A stretch of 11,981 nt of DNA from a bacterium (GTDB taxonomy: Bacteria; Patescibacteriota; Minisyncoccia; Phycocordibacterales; 2-02-FULL-43-11). Under the pieces are notes generated by a model. That model had not been told where the DNA came from, did not search any database, and worked only from the letters and a program-made list of their open reading frames with translations. The first letter of the stretch is position 1, and every line of letters starts with the position of its first letter. Made by a program: the position numbers and the translations under genes. The stretch spans positions 1 through 11,981 of the forward strand of contig JAKAHN010000006.1 in assembly GCA_021814895.1 (NCBI GenBank). The letters run 5' to 3'. Below, one piece after another: positions 1-6,714 of the stretch.

Positions 1-7
1 CATTCAT

Positions 8-28
8 CCCCGCCGCAAGCGGACGGGG
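8..28. repeat. GC-rich hairpin downstream of the cysteine desulfurase gene
   Basis: CCCCGCCG and CGG-A-CGGGG form an 8-bp stem with one bulged A around a CAAG loop. It lies about 35 bases past the stop codon of the minus-strand gene that ends at 63. There is no T-run on either side, so it is not a classical intrinsic terminator. It could stabilise an mRNA 3' end or be a dispersed palindromic repeat. Confidence 0.55.
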
Positions 29-62
29 TATTCTGACCGCTTCCAATAAAAATACCAAATTA

Positions 63-1265
63 TTATTTCTTCAATATCTTTTTTAGAACCAGAATCAATT
101 TCGAACAATCCGCCATCGTCGTCCATCGGCCAAAAGTAATTCGCAAAGAATTTTTTGACCGCCATGATCCCCCCCCTAAAGCCCGAATAACATATGAACC
201 GGCGCCTGAATCAAGGCAAGCACTTTTTGTGGAAACAGCAAAACCTTTCGCGTCCAACTGTAAGGTTAAAAATTCGGTATCAACACCTTTGATTGAAAAA
301 TTAAGATTATTTGGCAAACGGTTTTTCAAATCACCATTTAAAATCATTTTTGTGCCAGTCATCTTAAATAATTCGGAATAAAAATAGTTGCGTAACTTAG
401 TCAAACGTTTTGATTCTTTTTCTCTTTCATTCCCGCAAATTTCAAAAGCCTTGGCCAATCCCGCTATCATGGGCACATTTTCCGTTCCTGAGCGTAAACT
501 TCCTTCCTGCCCTCCTCCCAAAATTATCGGTGATATTAACGTACCTCGTTTTACATAAAGCGCCCCAACTCCCTTCGGTCCATAAATTTTCTGACCATCA
601 ATAGTCAATAAATCAACGCCAAGTCTTTCCACATTACAATCAAGATAAGCCGGCGTTTGAGAAGCGTCGGTGTGGAAAATCGCTCCGCGATTTTCCACAA
701 CTTTTAGCTGTAAACTTTTCGCACTTGAATTATTTCTAAAATGTCTAAGCGCTTTGGAAATTTCTCTAATCGGCTGAACAACACCGATTTCATTATTGGC
801 ATATTGGATAGAAACCAAAACCGTTTCCGGTCGTAACGCTTTTTTGAATTCTGACAAATTAACAATCCCTTCCTCGTTGACCGACAAATAAGTCACATCC
901 ACACCTTCTTTTTCTAATTGTTTAAAACATTCCAAAGTGGAGGAATGTTCAATCTCCGTTGTTATAACGTGTGGTTTTGAATCAAGGTAATCCGCAGAAA
1001 GACCAAACCTTGATTTAAATATTCCCAAAATAGCTAAATTGTTAGATTCAGTCCCACCACTTGTAAAAACTATTTCGTCCGAATGCGCGCCAAAAAATTC
1101 CGCGATTTTTTTTCGCGATTCTGCCAAAACTTTTTTCGCTTCCACTCCCTCCTTGTGAATTGACCCTGCATTTCCGAAAGTGTTTTTCAAATGAAAAACG
1201 ATTTCTTTCAAAACCCTCGGATCAATTTGTGTTGTTGAAGCATTGTCTAAATAGACTCTCATCAT
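63..1265 (-). CDS. Cysteine desulfurase (NifS/IscS family, class V aminotransferase)
   Basis: PLP-dependent enzyme that removes sulfur from L-cysteine as an enzyme-bound persulfide for Fe-S clusters and thio-modification of tRNA. The 400 residues match usual family length. Visible landmarks: N-terminal YLDNASTT (5-12), GNAGSIHKEG (31-40; the family more often has NPSSIH), TSGGTESNN (68-76) for phosphate binding, the His of EIEHSS (107), NNEIG (157-161), HTDASQ (198-203) with the Asp that contacts the PLP ring nitrogen, DGQKIYGPKG with Schiff-base Lys226, GSLRSGTEN (255-263), and the catalytic Cys350 in STKSACLDSG. Residues about 177-195, before HTDASQ, look like an insertion, and the DNA there is a perfect palindrome. 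Two adjacent ATGs (1265 and 1262) are possible starts; neither has a clear Shine-Dalgarno. The short active-site loop resembles NifS-like (group I) enzymes, but iscS versus nifS cannot be assigned. No scaffold gene is visible nearby. Confidence 0.95.
   Translation of the reverse strand: MMRVYLDNASTTQIDPRVLKEIVFHLKNTFGNAGSIHKEGVEAKKVLAESRKKIAEFFGAHSDEIVFTSGGTESNNLAILGIFKSRFGLSADYLDSKPHVITTEIEHSSTLECFKQLEKEGVDVTYLSVNEEGIVNLSEFKKALRPETVLVSIQYANNEIGVVQPIREISKALRHFRNNSSAKSLQLKVVENRGAIFHTDASQTPAYLDCNVERLGVDLLTIDGQKIYGPKGVGALYVKRGTLISPIILGGGQEGSLRSGTENVPMIAGLAKAFEICGNEREKESKRLTKLRNYFYSELFKMTGTKMILNGDLKNRLPNNLNFSIKGVDTEFLTLQLDAKGFAVSTKSACLDSGAGSYVIRALGGGSWRSKNSLRITFGRWTTMADCSKLILVLKKILKK
671..699. 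repeat. Perfect 13-bp palindrome inside the cysteine desulfurase coding region
   Basis: TGTGGAAAATCGC (671-683) is followed by the loop TCC and its exact complement (687-699). On the coding strand this gives residues about 189-199, VVENRGAIFHT. The right half encodes the conserved FHT before the PLP-binding Asp200; the left half falls in the apparent insertion. The pattern fits an inverted duplication or a palindromic element tolerated in frame. Confidence 0.8.
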
Positions 1266-1315
1266 AGACTTTCGGCGCTAAGCGTTAAAAAAACCGAGCA
1301 AAATTAAAGATAAAT

Positions 1316-1343
1316 TTGACATATATAGAATTTAATATATAAC
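1316..1343 (+). promoter_or_regulatory. Candidate sigma-70 promoter, TTGACA-16-TATAAC
   Basis: TTGACA at 1316-1321 and TATAAC at 1338-1343 are separated by 16 bp in the spacer between the divergent desulfurase and DUF4446 genes. Transcription on the plus strand would give a leader of about 200 nt containing the palindromes at 1394-1489. The AT-rich surroundings make a chance match possible. Confidence 0.45.
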
Positions 1344-1393
1344 ATTTTTTTTGAAAAAAACCAACTCCAACCCACCAAAAAAATGTCAGCAGG

Positions 1394-1489
1394 GTCCGAC
1401 GGTTTTCTTTTTTCTTTTTCCGTTTTGTGGAAGTCAGACCTCCACGGCAATCTTTTGCTGTTCTGTTGCGGAAGTCTGACTTCCACAAA
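1394..1489. repeat. Three GTCNGAC palindromes; two form a 20-bp inverted repeat
   Basis: GTCCGAC (1394-1400), GTCAGAC (1433-1439) and GTCTGAC (1474-1480) are centres of near-palindromes. The best, GGAAGTCTGACTTCC (1470-1484), is a perfect 7-bp dyad about a central T. The arms 1424-1443 and 1470-1489 are also complementary to each other with one mismatch in 20, leaving a 26-nt loop. Related sequences recur at 10922-10996. No coding sequence is evident in 1266-1546. Possible operators, RNA hairpins or dispersed repeats. Confidence 0.7.
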
Positions 1490-1507
1490 CTACATAGGCT
1501 ATAGAAT

Positions 1508-1536
1508 TTGGAATTTTACATTTTTTGTAGTAGAAT
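1508..1536 (+). promoter_or_regulatory. Candidate promoter for the DUF4446 gene, TTGGAA-17-TAGAAT
   Basis: TTGGAA (1508-1513) and TAGAAT (1531-1536) have 17-bp spacing. A start about 7 bases further would lie at 1543-1544, only a few bases before the ATG at 1547, giving a nearly leaderless mRNA. That would explain why no Shine-Dalgarno is seen there. Confidence 0.4.
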
Positions 1537-1546
1537 TCATTTTCAT

Positions 1547-2032
1547 ATGACATTCACACCAGACCAAATCACCATAGGTGTTCTTGCTTTAGCCGTTCTA
1601 GTTCTTGGGATATCAGTCTTTTATCAAGACTTGCGACTTAATCGTATTTTAAAAGGTAAAGACGCAAAAAACCTTGAGGATTCTTTCCATGCGATTGAAA
1701 AAGAATATCGAGCAATGAAAAATTTTCGCGACGCAATGAGTAAATATTTAAAAGATGTTGAGGAACGACTCGGGAAATCAATTCAGGGGATAGAAACAAT
1801 TCGCTTTAACGCGTGGAAGGGCGCCGGCGAAGGTGGAAATCAAAGTTTTGCTTCGGCCTTCATATCGGAAAATGGCGATGGAGTTGTAATCTCAAGCTTA
1901 AATCATAGAGATAGAGTTAGTATATTTGCAAAACCGATTATCGGTGGTAAAAGTCAGCACGAATTAGCCAACGAAGAAAAAGAGGTTTTAGAAAAAGCTA
2001 AAGCAAAAATAAAAATAACAAATTCCAAATAA
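1547..2032 (+). CDS. DUF4446 family membrane-anchored protein
   Basis: A 161-residue protein of the DUF4446 family, common in Gram-positive and CPR bacteria and without established function. One transmembrane helix (about 7-26, ITIGVLALAVLVLGISVFYQ) is followed by a charged, probably coiled-coil stretch (about 42-82) and a C-terminal domain carrying the family signature RFNAW, NQSFASAFISENGDGVVISS (99-118), NHRDRVSIFAKPI and an Glu-rich end. The soluble part is probably cytoplasmic given the short N-terminus, but this is inferred. The frame is open from 1508, but the ATG at 1547 gives the normal family N-terminus and lies just after a candidate promoter. The last codons (ITNSK) lie in an AT-rich repeat, so the C-terminal tail may be repeat-derived. 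It precedes infB on the same strand with a 126-bp gap. Confidence 0.85.
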   Translation: MTFTPDQITIGVLALAVLVLGISVFYQDLRLNRILKGKDAKNLEDSFHAIEKEYRAMKNFRDAMSKYLKDVEERLGKSIQGIETIRFNAWKGAGEGGNQSFASAFISENGDGVVISSLNHRDRVSIFAKPIIGGKSQHELANEEKEVLEKAKAKIKITNSK

Positions 2033-2128
2033 CAATTTCCAAACAAATCACAAACCGAAATGCTCTATATTTTATTCGTTTTTGTAATTTGAAATTTTTT
2101 GGAAATAGGCGCTTGAAATTTGGAATTT
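2020..2128. repeat. AT-rich spacer built from AAATTCCAAAT-type dyads
   Basis: AAATTCCAAAT (2020-2030, overlapping the end of the DUF4446 gene) is the exact reverse complement of ATTTGGAATTT (2118-2128). A second pair, ATTTCC/GGAAAT, lies inside it (2035-2040 and 2101-2106). The same ATTTGGAATTT occurs upstream of the gene at 1506-1516. The transcript could fold into a long weak hairpin between the DUF4446 gene and infB; no T-rich terminator tail is obvious. Confidence 0.6.
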
Positions 2129-2158
2129 TCGCTACAACAAAAAGTCTTAAATTAAAAC

Positions 2159-3700
2159 ATGGATACATCAAACCAAAAAGAAAAAAACGGAACCAAAACA
2201 GCTCGACCTCCTATCGTGGCAGTTATGGGACATGTCGACCATGGCAAATCAACTCTTTTAGATTACATCAGAAAAAAAGACACCGCTTCCGGAGAAGCGG
2301 GTGGTATCACCCAAAAAATTGGCGCTTATGAAATCATTCATACAAAAAACGACGGACAGAAGAAAGCGATAACCTTTCTTGACACTCCCGGACACGAAGC
2401 TTTCGCGACTATCAGAACCTGCGGAGCCAATGGCGCAGACATAGCCATCCTTGTCGTTTCCGCCGAAGACGGCGTAATGCCTCAAACAATGGACGCCTAC
2501 TTGTGCATAAAAAAAGCCGGCATTCCTTTAATTGTCGCCATAAATAAAATCGACAAAACAAACGCCGATCTTGAACGAACAAAAGGCAGTCTGGCCGAAA
2601 ATGAAATCTATCTTGAAGGTTATGGCGGTGATATTCCTTGGACTGCGACTTCGGCAAAAACCGGCGAAGGTATTTCGGAGTTGCTTGAATTAATAGATTT
2701 AGTCGCTGAAGTAAACGGGATTTCAGGCAATCAGGAAGGTGAAATTTCTGGTTTTATTGTTGAAGCTGATCGCGACCCGCGCCGAGGTCCGGCAGCAACC
2801 GCTGTTATAAAAAATGGCACCTTAAAACAAGGTGACGTTATTGTGGCTGGATCTGCATTTGCCACAATAAAAATTATGGAAAATGATAACGGCGCAATAA
2901 TAAAAGAAGCGTCTATGGGAATGCCAGTCAGAATTATCGGTTGGAGCGTTCTGCCAAAAAACGGAGCGCCGTTCAACTCCGTATCAAACAAAAAAGAGGC
3001 CGAGGAAGTGGTGAGAAAAAATATAGAAAAAGAAATTTCTGACAATTTAACAGATAATTTAAAAAATTCTCAGGCGGAAGCAGCGGGCGTAGAACAACTT
3101 ATAATTCCGATAATAATTAAAGCCAACGCCAGCGGAACGATTGATGCGATAAAACACGAACTAAATAAAATTGAAAACGAAAGAGTTAAAGTAAAGGTTA
3201 TAAATTTTGGTGTAGGAGATATATCGGAAAACGACGCAAAAATAGCAGAAAGCGCTAAGGGCGCAATTATCGTCGGTTTCAACGTAAAAATAGACAGTCG
3301 GGCGAAAACCTTGATAGAACGAAGCGCCATTGAAACAAAGCTGTTTGATGTTATATATAAATTTTCGGAATGGTTGATAGAACTTGCCTTAAATCGAACG
3401 CCAAAAATAAAAGTTGAGGAGAAACAGGGTTCAATAAAAGTTTTGAAATTATTCAGCAAAGATAAAGACAAACAAATCATTGGAGGAAAAGTAATTGATG
3501 GCAAGTTTTCTCTTGGCGATGAAGTAAAAATTAAAAGAAGAGAAGCTGAAATCGGACGCGGGAAAATAAGAGAACTGCAAAGACAAAAAGCTCGCGTTGA
3601 TGAAATTCCGACCGGAGCTGAATTCGGCTCCTTAATAGAATCAGGTATCACCATAGCGCCGGGCGATATTATTGAATCGTTTATTGTTGTAGAAAAATAA
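2159..3700 (+). CDS. infB: Translation initiation factor IF-2, short form
   Basis: GTPase that brings initiator fMet-tRNA to the 30S subunit and promotes subunit joining. G domain: G1 GHVDHGKS (24-31), switch I EAGGITQKIGA (46-56), G3 DTPGH (75-79), G4 NKID (129-132), G5 SAK (165-167). Domain II begins about 195 (EISGFIVEADRDPRRGPAAT), domain III about 315-400 with KANASGTIDAIKHEL and GVGDISENDAKIAES...GFNV, and the C-terminal beta-barrel that binds fMet-tRNA about 405-513. At 513 residues it is much shorter than the E. coli protein because the N-terminal extension is absent, as is usual in reduced genomes; the core is complete. The ATG at 2159 sits 18 residues before the conserved PPIVAVMGHVDHG and has no clear Shine-Dalgarno. 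rbfA follows after 13 bp, so the two are almost certainly co-transcribed. Confidence 0.97.
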   Translation: MDTSNQKEKNGTKTARPPIVAVMGHVDHGKSTLLDYIRKKDTASGEAGGITQKIGAYEIIHTKNDGQKKAITFLDTPGHEAFATIRTCGANGADIAILVVSAEDGVMPQTMDAYLCIKKAGIPLIVAINKIDKTNADLERTKGSLAENEIYLEGYGGDIPWTATSAKTGEGISELLELIDLVAEVNGISGNQEGEISGFIVEADRDPRRGPAATAVIKNGTLKQGDVIVAGSAFATIKIMENDNGAIIKEASMGMPVRIIGWSVLPKNGAPFNSVSNKKEAEEVVRKNIEKEISDNLTDNLKNSQAEAAGVEQLIIPIIIKANASGTIDAIKHELNKIENERVKVKVINFGVGDISENDAKIAESAKGAIIVGFNVKIDSRAKTLIERSAIETKLFDVIYKFSEWLIELALNRTPKIKVEEKQGSIKVLKLFSKDKDKQIIGGKVIDGKFSLGDEVKIKRREAEIGRGKIRELQRQKARVDEIPTGAEFGSLIESGITIAPGDIIESFIVVEK

Positions 3701-3713
3701 CCGCAAAATTATT

Positions 3714-4034
3714 ATGGCAAATATCAAAGAAGAAAAAATTAAAGCGATAATCCACGAGGCGGCAGCCCTTTTTTTTGAACGTGAATCGGATAGAACTTCT
3801 ATGATTACGGTCACCAGAACAGAATTAGCCGACAGGGGCAAAAAGGCGATTATCTATATTTCCGTCTTCCCTACTGAAAAAGAAGCCGACGCTCTTGTTT
3901 TTGTAAAAAGAAAAAGAACAGAATTGCACCATTTCTTAATCAATGAAACAAAATTGCCTATCGTGCCTTTTGTAGACGTAATTATTGATATTGGAGAAAA
4001 AAATAGGCAAAAAATAGAAAGCCTTAAAATCTGA
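3714..4034 (+). CDS. rbfA: Ribosome-binding factor A
   Basis: Single KH-like-domain protein that binds the 30S subunit during late 16S rRNA maturation. At 106 residues it is close to the usual length of about 110-130. Recognisable pattern: IKAIIHEAAALFFERE, then SMITVTRTELADRGKKAIIYISVFP, and a C-terminal LHHFLINETKLPIVPFVDVIID matching the family's 'iTVTxVxvSxDL..A.VyvSvf' and 'lrxxPxLxFxxD' blocks. It begins 13 bp after infB, the widespread infB-rbfA order. The tRNA-Cys promoter begins only a few bases after the stop codon. Confidence 0.93.
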   Translation: MANIKEEKIKAIIHEAAALFFERESDRTSMITVTRTELADRGKKAIIYISVFPTEKEADALVFVKRKRTELHHFLINETKLPIVPFVDVIIDIGEKNRQKIESLKI

Positions 4035-4039
4035 TAGTG

Positions 4040-4068
4040 TTGCTTAATGTCAATAAAATCGCTAGAAT
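4040..4068 (+). promoter_or_regulatory. Promoter of tRNA-Cys, TTGCTT-17-TAGAAT
   Basis: TTGCTT (4040-4045) and TAGAAT (4063-4068) with 17-bp spacing. The predicted start near 4075 is one or two bases before the mature tRNA 5' end at 4077, so the transcript would have almost no 5' leader. Confidence 0.6.
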
Positions 4069-4076
4069 CTCTCCAT

Positions 4077-4148
4077 GGCACGGTGGCGAAGTGGTAACGC
4101 GGTGGTCTGCAAAACCAATATGCGCGGGTTCGATTCCCGCCCGTGCCT
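4077..4148 (+). tRNA. tRNA-Cys (anticodon GCA)
   Basis: Full cloverleaf of 72 nt. Acceptor GGCACGG/CCGTGCC (4077-4083, 4141-4147), D stem GCG/CGC, anticodon loop CTGCAAA with GCA at 4109-4111, T arm GCGGG-TTCGATT-CCCGC, discriminator T4148. The top pair of the anticodon stem is a G-A mismatch, as in the tRNA-Lys of this window. CCA is not encoded, so a CCA-adding enzyme is needed. Its last 20 bases are repeated exactly at 4257-4276. Confidence 0.96.
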
Positions 4149-4276
4149 TTAGGCCGAGAGGAAGCGTGGGGCGCTTCCGCGCGGGAAGCGAAGCCTTGTT
4201 GAGCTTTTTTCCGAGTCCGTAGGACAAAAACCAACAAGGGTACTGAACCTGTAAGATTCGATTCCCGCCCGTGCCT
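4149..4276 (+). repeat. tRNA-Cys tail element (unit A) ending in a copy of the tRNA 3' end
   Basis: 128-bp non-coding unit directly after tRNA-Cys. Parts in order: hairpin GGAAGCG-TGGGG-CGCTTCC (4160-4178); anti-T-arm GCGGGAAGCGAA (4181-4192), complementary to the tRNA T-arm at 11 of 12 positions; stem CCTTGTTG (4195-4202) paired with CAACAAGG (4232-4239) and a further T-run/A-run pairing (4205-4210 with 4226-4230) around a variable loop (4211-4225); linker GTACTGAACCTGTAAG (4240-4255); and TTCGATTCCCGCCCGTGCCT (4257-4276), identical to the last 20 bases of the tRNA. The core is shared with 8352-8441. No ORF beyond frames that read through the tRNA. It may be a miniature integrative element, or a structured 3' trailer RNA. 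Confidence 0.85.
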
Positions 4277-4293
4277 CAAATGATTCGTGTGCC

Positions 4294-4352
4294 GTTAATT
4301 GTTAATTGTAGATTGTTAGTAATTAGTTGTGAGTAATTAGTTGTCAATTAAC
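4294..4352. repeat. AT-rich short tandem repeats between tRNA-Cys tail and tRNA-Leu
   Basis: GTTAATT occurs twice in tandem (4294-4307) and AGTAATTAGTTGT twice with a 14-bp period (4318-4330, 4332-4344). GTTAATTG (4301-4308) is complementary to CAATTAAC (4345-4352), so the stretch can fold as a weak hairpin just before tRNA-Leu. No gene seen here. Confidence 0.6.
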
Positions 4353-4356
4353 TTTT

Positions 4357-4438
4357 GCCCGGGTGGCGTAATTGGTAGCCGCATCCGACTTAAGATCGGA
4401 TTCCGTAAGGAGTGCGAGTTCGAGTCTCGCCCCGGGCA
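4357..4438 (+). tRNA. tRNA-Leu (anticodon TAA)
   Basis: 82-nt class II tRNA. Acceptor GCCCGGG/CCCGGGC (4357-4363, 4431-4437), anticodon stem CCGA/TCGG with loop CTTAAGA and TAA at 4391-4393, long variable arm TTCCGTAAGGA as expected for leucine, T arm GCGAG-TTCGAGT-CTCGC, discriminator A4438. CCA is not encoded. Unlike the other leucine tRNA here it has no copy of its 3' end downstream. Confidence 0.95.
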
Positions 4439-4514
4439 TAGGAACAAAGTGAGGTTATGCATAAAAGAAAATGTAGGAAAGTTTGAATGATCTAAAATCT
4501 AAATAACATAAAAA

Positions 4515-6542
4515 ATGGAGAACGGCTTATTATACACGAGCGCGCACATAGAATTTAGAAATGAAAAAATTGAAAGCGGTCCAAAAAACCGCATTATTTG
4601 CATAAATCATATAACAAATGAAGAAATACCAATCTCCAACGAAGACTTGTACATATTACAAGCAACAATACCCTCACGAACAAAAGAAAATCATATTGGA
4701 GTATTGATAACTTATAGTAATTTGTACAGATATTTTGAAATTTGTAACAAGTTTGAAAAATTTTTATTTGCAAAATTTATACATAAATTTTTTATAACTA
4801 TATCAAAAAATATTCTAACCAATGCGGAACAAAATAAATTTGGGAAAAAATATTTTAAAAAATACTATCATGAAAAGATTGATAAATTTATTAGTCAAAA
4901 ACTCTTAATAGAGAACTTAGCACTTAACCAATATATAGAATCTTTAAAAATTAATACTACCACACCTAAAGAATCTGCAAACAGCATAGCAAACAAAAAA
5001 ATATTAATTGGTTCACCAACAAAAGACAGGCCAGATCAAATAAAAAATCTGCTGGACAGTATTGTCCCATTTTTAAAAAATACCACGCAACAAAATAATA
5101 CATTTATTCTGGTAGACGATAGCAGTAACCAAGAAAATCTATTGCGAAATCAAAAAATTCTTAAAGAATTTAAGAAAAAATATAAAAACAATGTTTTTTA
5201 TGCAGATAGAACCGCACGACTAAACTTGGCGTTAAAAATTTCTGATACCGGCAATATTCCAGACGAAATCACAAAATTCGCCCTACTAGGTGAATCAAAA
5301 ATTTCTGACAAAATAAATGTGCCGACCGGCGGTTCGGCAAGAAATACTTTTGTGTTGGCATCAGCCGGGAATCAGTCAATCCAGTTTGACGATGATATGG
5401 TTTTGGAGACCAAGACTCCAACTGAAATAGATAAAAATAAACTCTGTATTAATATGATCTCTCCAAGAGATTACTGGCTTAATAAAAATTTTAATGACAG
5501 CGCTGATTTCGGACAAAAATTTGACATAGACATAATCGAGGAAATGACGAAATATTTAGGCAAGAATCTTTCAGATACTTACAATAGATTTAAAAAAAAT
5601 GAAATAGTAAATAACAATTACGAACTAATAAAAAATTTTAAGCGTGATACAGGAGAAATTATAGATTGTTATTTAGGAGCAAGAGGAAATAGCGGGATGT
5701 TATTTATAACACCTTTTTGCTTTGGCCAAAAACAACCCAATATGACAAGGTCCGACCTTGATTGTTATAAAAATTTTAAAAAAAATGGATGTATAAATCA
5801 AGCTGTGTCCAGTTATCAAATTTACCGCGGTTATTGGTGCATAACGATGAATATAGCAATTGAAGAGAAAAACTTAACGCCTTTTTTTTCTCCAATACAA
5901 AGAGAGGACGACACAATCTTTGGTGTCATAAGAAATGTTTTTTTTGAGAATGGATATTCAATGCAAATACCAGGAACATTACTTCATAATAAAAAAAAAG
6001 GACCTCAAGATGGAATAGATAAATTAGGACTAAAAACTACCGATGTAATAATAAGCGTATTAACATCGATTATTAGAAACAACGAAAAAAATTTAGACAT
6101 TACACATATAAAAAAAGAAGAAAAGACAATACAAATGATGAAAAATGCCGGTGAAGAAATGCTTCAAATAAGTAAAGACAAACAAATGTTCTCAAAAAAG
6201 TTAGAAAAAATGGTAAAAGAATCTCAAAAAGGAAAATACTTTAGTTATATTAATATGTTTTCAGAAATGATCTATAATAAAAAAATCGATTCCGAAGACT
6301 GGATAAAAGATATGATTAAAAACATAATTCGACAAAGAAAATTGATTGACATCCCACTAAAACAGACTAATCTTTTCCTCTGGGATATACCTGTAAATAG
6401 CCAGGAAGAAAAACTGGAAATTTTTAGAGAGTGGGTTAGACTTTATGGCATGTTAATGATTTATTGGCCAAAAATGTTTGAAACAGCAAAAATGCTGAAC
6501 GAGAAGAGGCAAAATCCAATCTTTGAATCCCCTATTGATTAA
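4515..6542 (+). CDS. GT-A fold glycosyltransferase-like protein, 675 aa, AT-rich
   Basis: Not assignable to a named family, but residues about 160-495 look like a GT-A (GT2-like) sugar-nucleotide glycosyltransferase. ILIGSPTKDRPDQIKNLLDS (163-182) has the usual start of the nucleotide-binding fold, FILVDDSS (197-204) its acidic loop, SIQFDDDMVLE (288-298) the metal-binding DxD-type motif, QREDDTIFG (462-470) the catalytic acidic motif, and PGTLLHNKKKG (486-496) a possible metal-ligand His. The N-terminal ~150 residues are a separate, mostly helical region; NEDLYILQATI (42-52) faintly resembles a small winged-helix or PqqD-like fold, a weak guess. The C-terminal ~170 residues are charged and helical. 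No signal peptide or clear membrane helix, so cytoplasmic. The gene is far richer in A and T than infB or the two downstream units, suggesting transfer. No Shine-Dalgarno at the ATG; it may be transcribed from the tRNA-Leu side. Confidence 0.7.
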   Translation: MENGLLYTSAHIEFRNEKIESGPKNRIICINHITNEEIPISNEDLYILQATIPSRTKENHIGVLITYSNLYRYFEICNKFEKFLFAKFIHKFFITISKNILTNAEQNKFGKKYFKKYYHEKIDKFISQKLLIENLALNQYIESLKINTTTPKESANSIANKKILIGSPTKDRPDQIKNLLDSIVPFLKNTTQQNNTFILVDDSSNQENLLRNQKILKEFKKKYKNNVFYADRTARLNLALKISDTGNIPDEITKFALLGESKISDKINVPTGGSARNTFVLASAGNQSIQFDDDMVLETKTPTEIDKNKLCINMISPRDYWLNKNFNDSADFGQKFDIDIIEEMTKYLGKNLSDTYNRFKKNEIVNNNYELIKNFKRDTGEIIDCYLGARGNSGMLFITPFCFGQKQPNMTRSDLDCYKNFKKNGCINQAVSSYQIYRGYWCITMNIAIEEKNLTPFFSPIQREDDTIFGVIRNVFFENGYSMQIPGTLLHNKKKGPQDGIDKLGLKTTDVIISVLTSIIRNNEKNLDITHIKKEEKTIQMMKNAGEEMLQISKDKQMFSKKLEKMVKESQKGKYFSYINMFSEMIYNKKIDSEDWIKDMIKNIIRQRKLIDIPLKQTNLFLWDIPVNSQEEKLEIFREWVRLYGMLMIYWPKMFETAKMLNEKRQNPIFESPID

Positions 6543-6587
6543 AAATATCTGCCTCTATATTAATATATTCAAATCTAATATTAAAAA

Positions 6588-6615
6588 TTGACATAATCAA
6601 ATATTATATTACAGT
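6588..6615 (+). promoter_or_regulatory. Candidate promoter of the secreted-protein gene, TTGACA-16-TACAGT
   Basis: A consensus TTGACA (6588-6593) is followed after 16 bp by TACAGT (6610-6615), a TAnnnT -10. The start near 6622 would give a leader of about 93 nt. Confidence 0.5.
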
Positions 6616-6654
6616 ACTAAATGGAGAGCATGGCACTTTGAAATTGTTGTGCAA

Positions 6655-6703
6655 TAAAACGGTAGGCCTTGTAAACCAAACCCGGTAAAACGGGTTAAAA
6701 CGG
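6655..6703 (+). promoter_or_regulatory. Leader with three TAAAACGG repeats and a small hairpin
   Basis: TAAAACGG occurs at 6655-6662, 6686-6693 and 6696-6703 in the untranslated leader. AACCCG (6679-6684) pairs with CGGGTT (6691-6696) around GTAAAA, so the second repeat lies across the loop and stem. Could be a protein-binding or translation-control site; function unknown. There is no Shine-Dalgarno before the ATG at 6715. Confidence 0.4.
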
Positions 6704-6714
6704 AAAAAACGACA

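Noticed and set aside
1285..1488. Short minus-strand frames in the spacer upstream of the desulfurase
   Set aside because: Translate the palindromes and T-runs; two different frames are open and neither has a protein-like pattern or ribosome binding site.
3070..3654. 194-codon open frame on the minus strand
   Set aside because: Lies wholly within infB, is serine/isoleucine-rich as expected of its antisense, and resembles no family.
4195..4239. Integron attC site in the tail core (GTTGAGC fits GTTRRRY)
   Set aside because: The order of the half-sites is reversed and the other half, ACCAAC, lacks one pyrimidine of RYYYAAC; no integrase is present.
4149..4276. T-box riboswitch or group I intron in the tRNA-Cys tail
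   Set aside because: No T-box bulge sequence or downstream aminoacylation gene, no group I core (P3/P7), and the tRNA is already complete upstream.
3854..4279. Minus-strand frames across tRNA-Cys (for example RAGIEPAHIGFADHRV)
   Set aside because: Classic spurious translation of a tRNA gene on the opposite strand; the frame runs through the tRNA and its tail.
4294..4352. CRISPR-like repeats in the AT-rich spacer
   Set aside because: The repeats are 7 and 13 bp and directly adjacent, without spacers or cas genes; simple tandem duplication fits.
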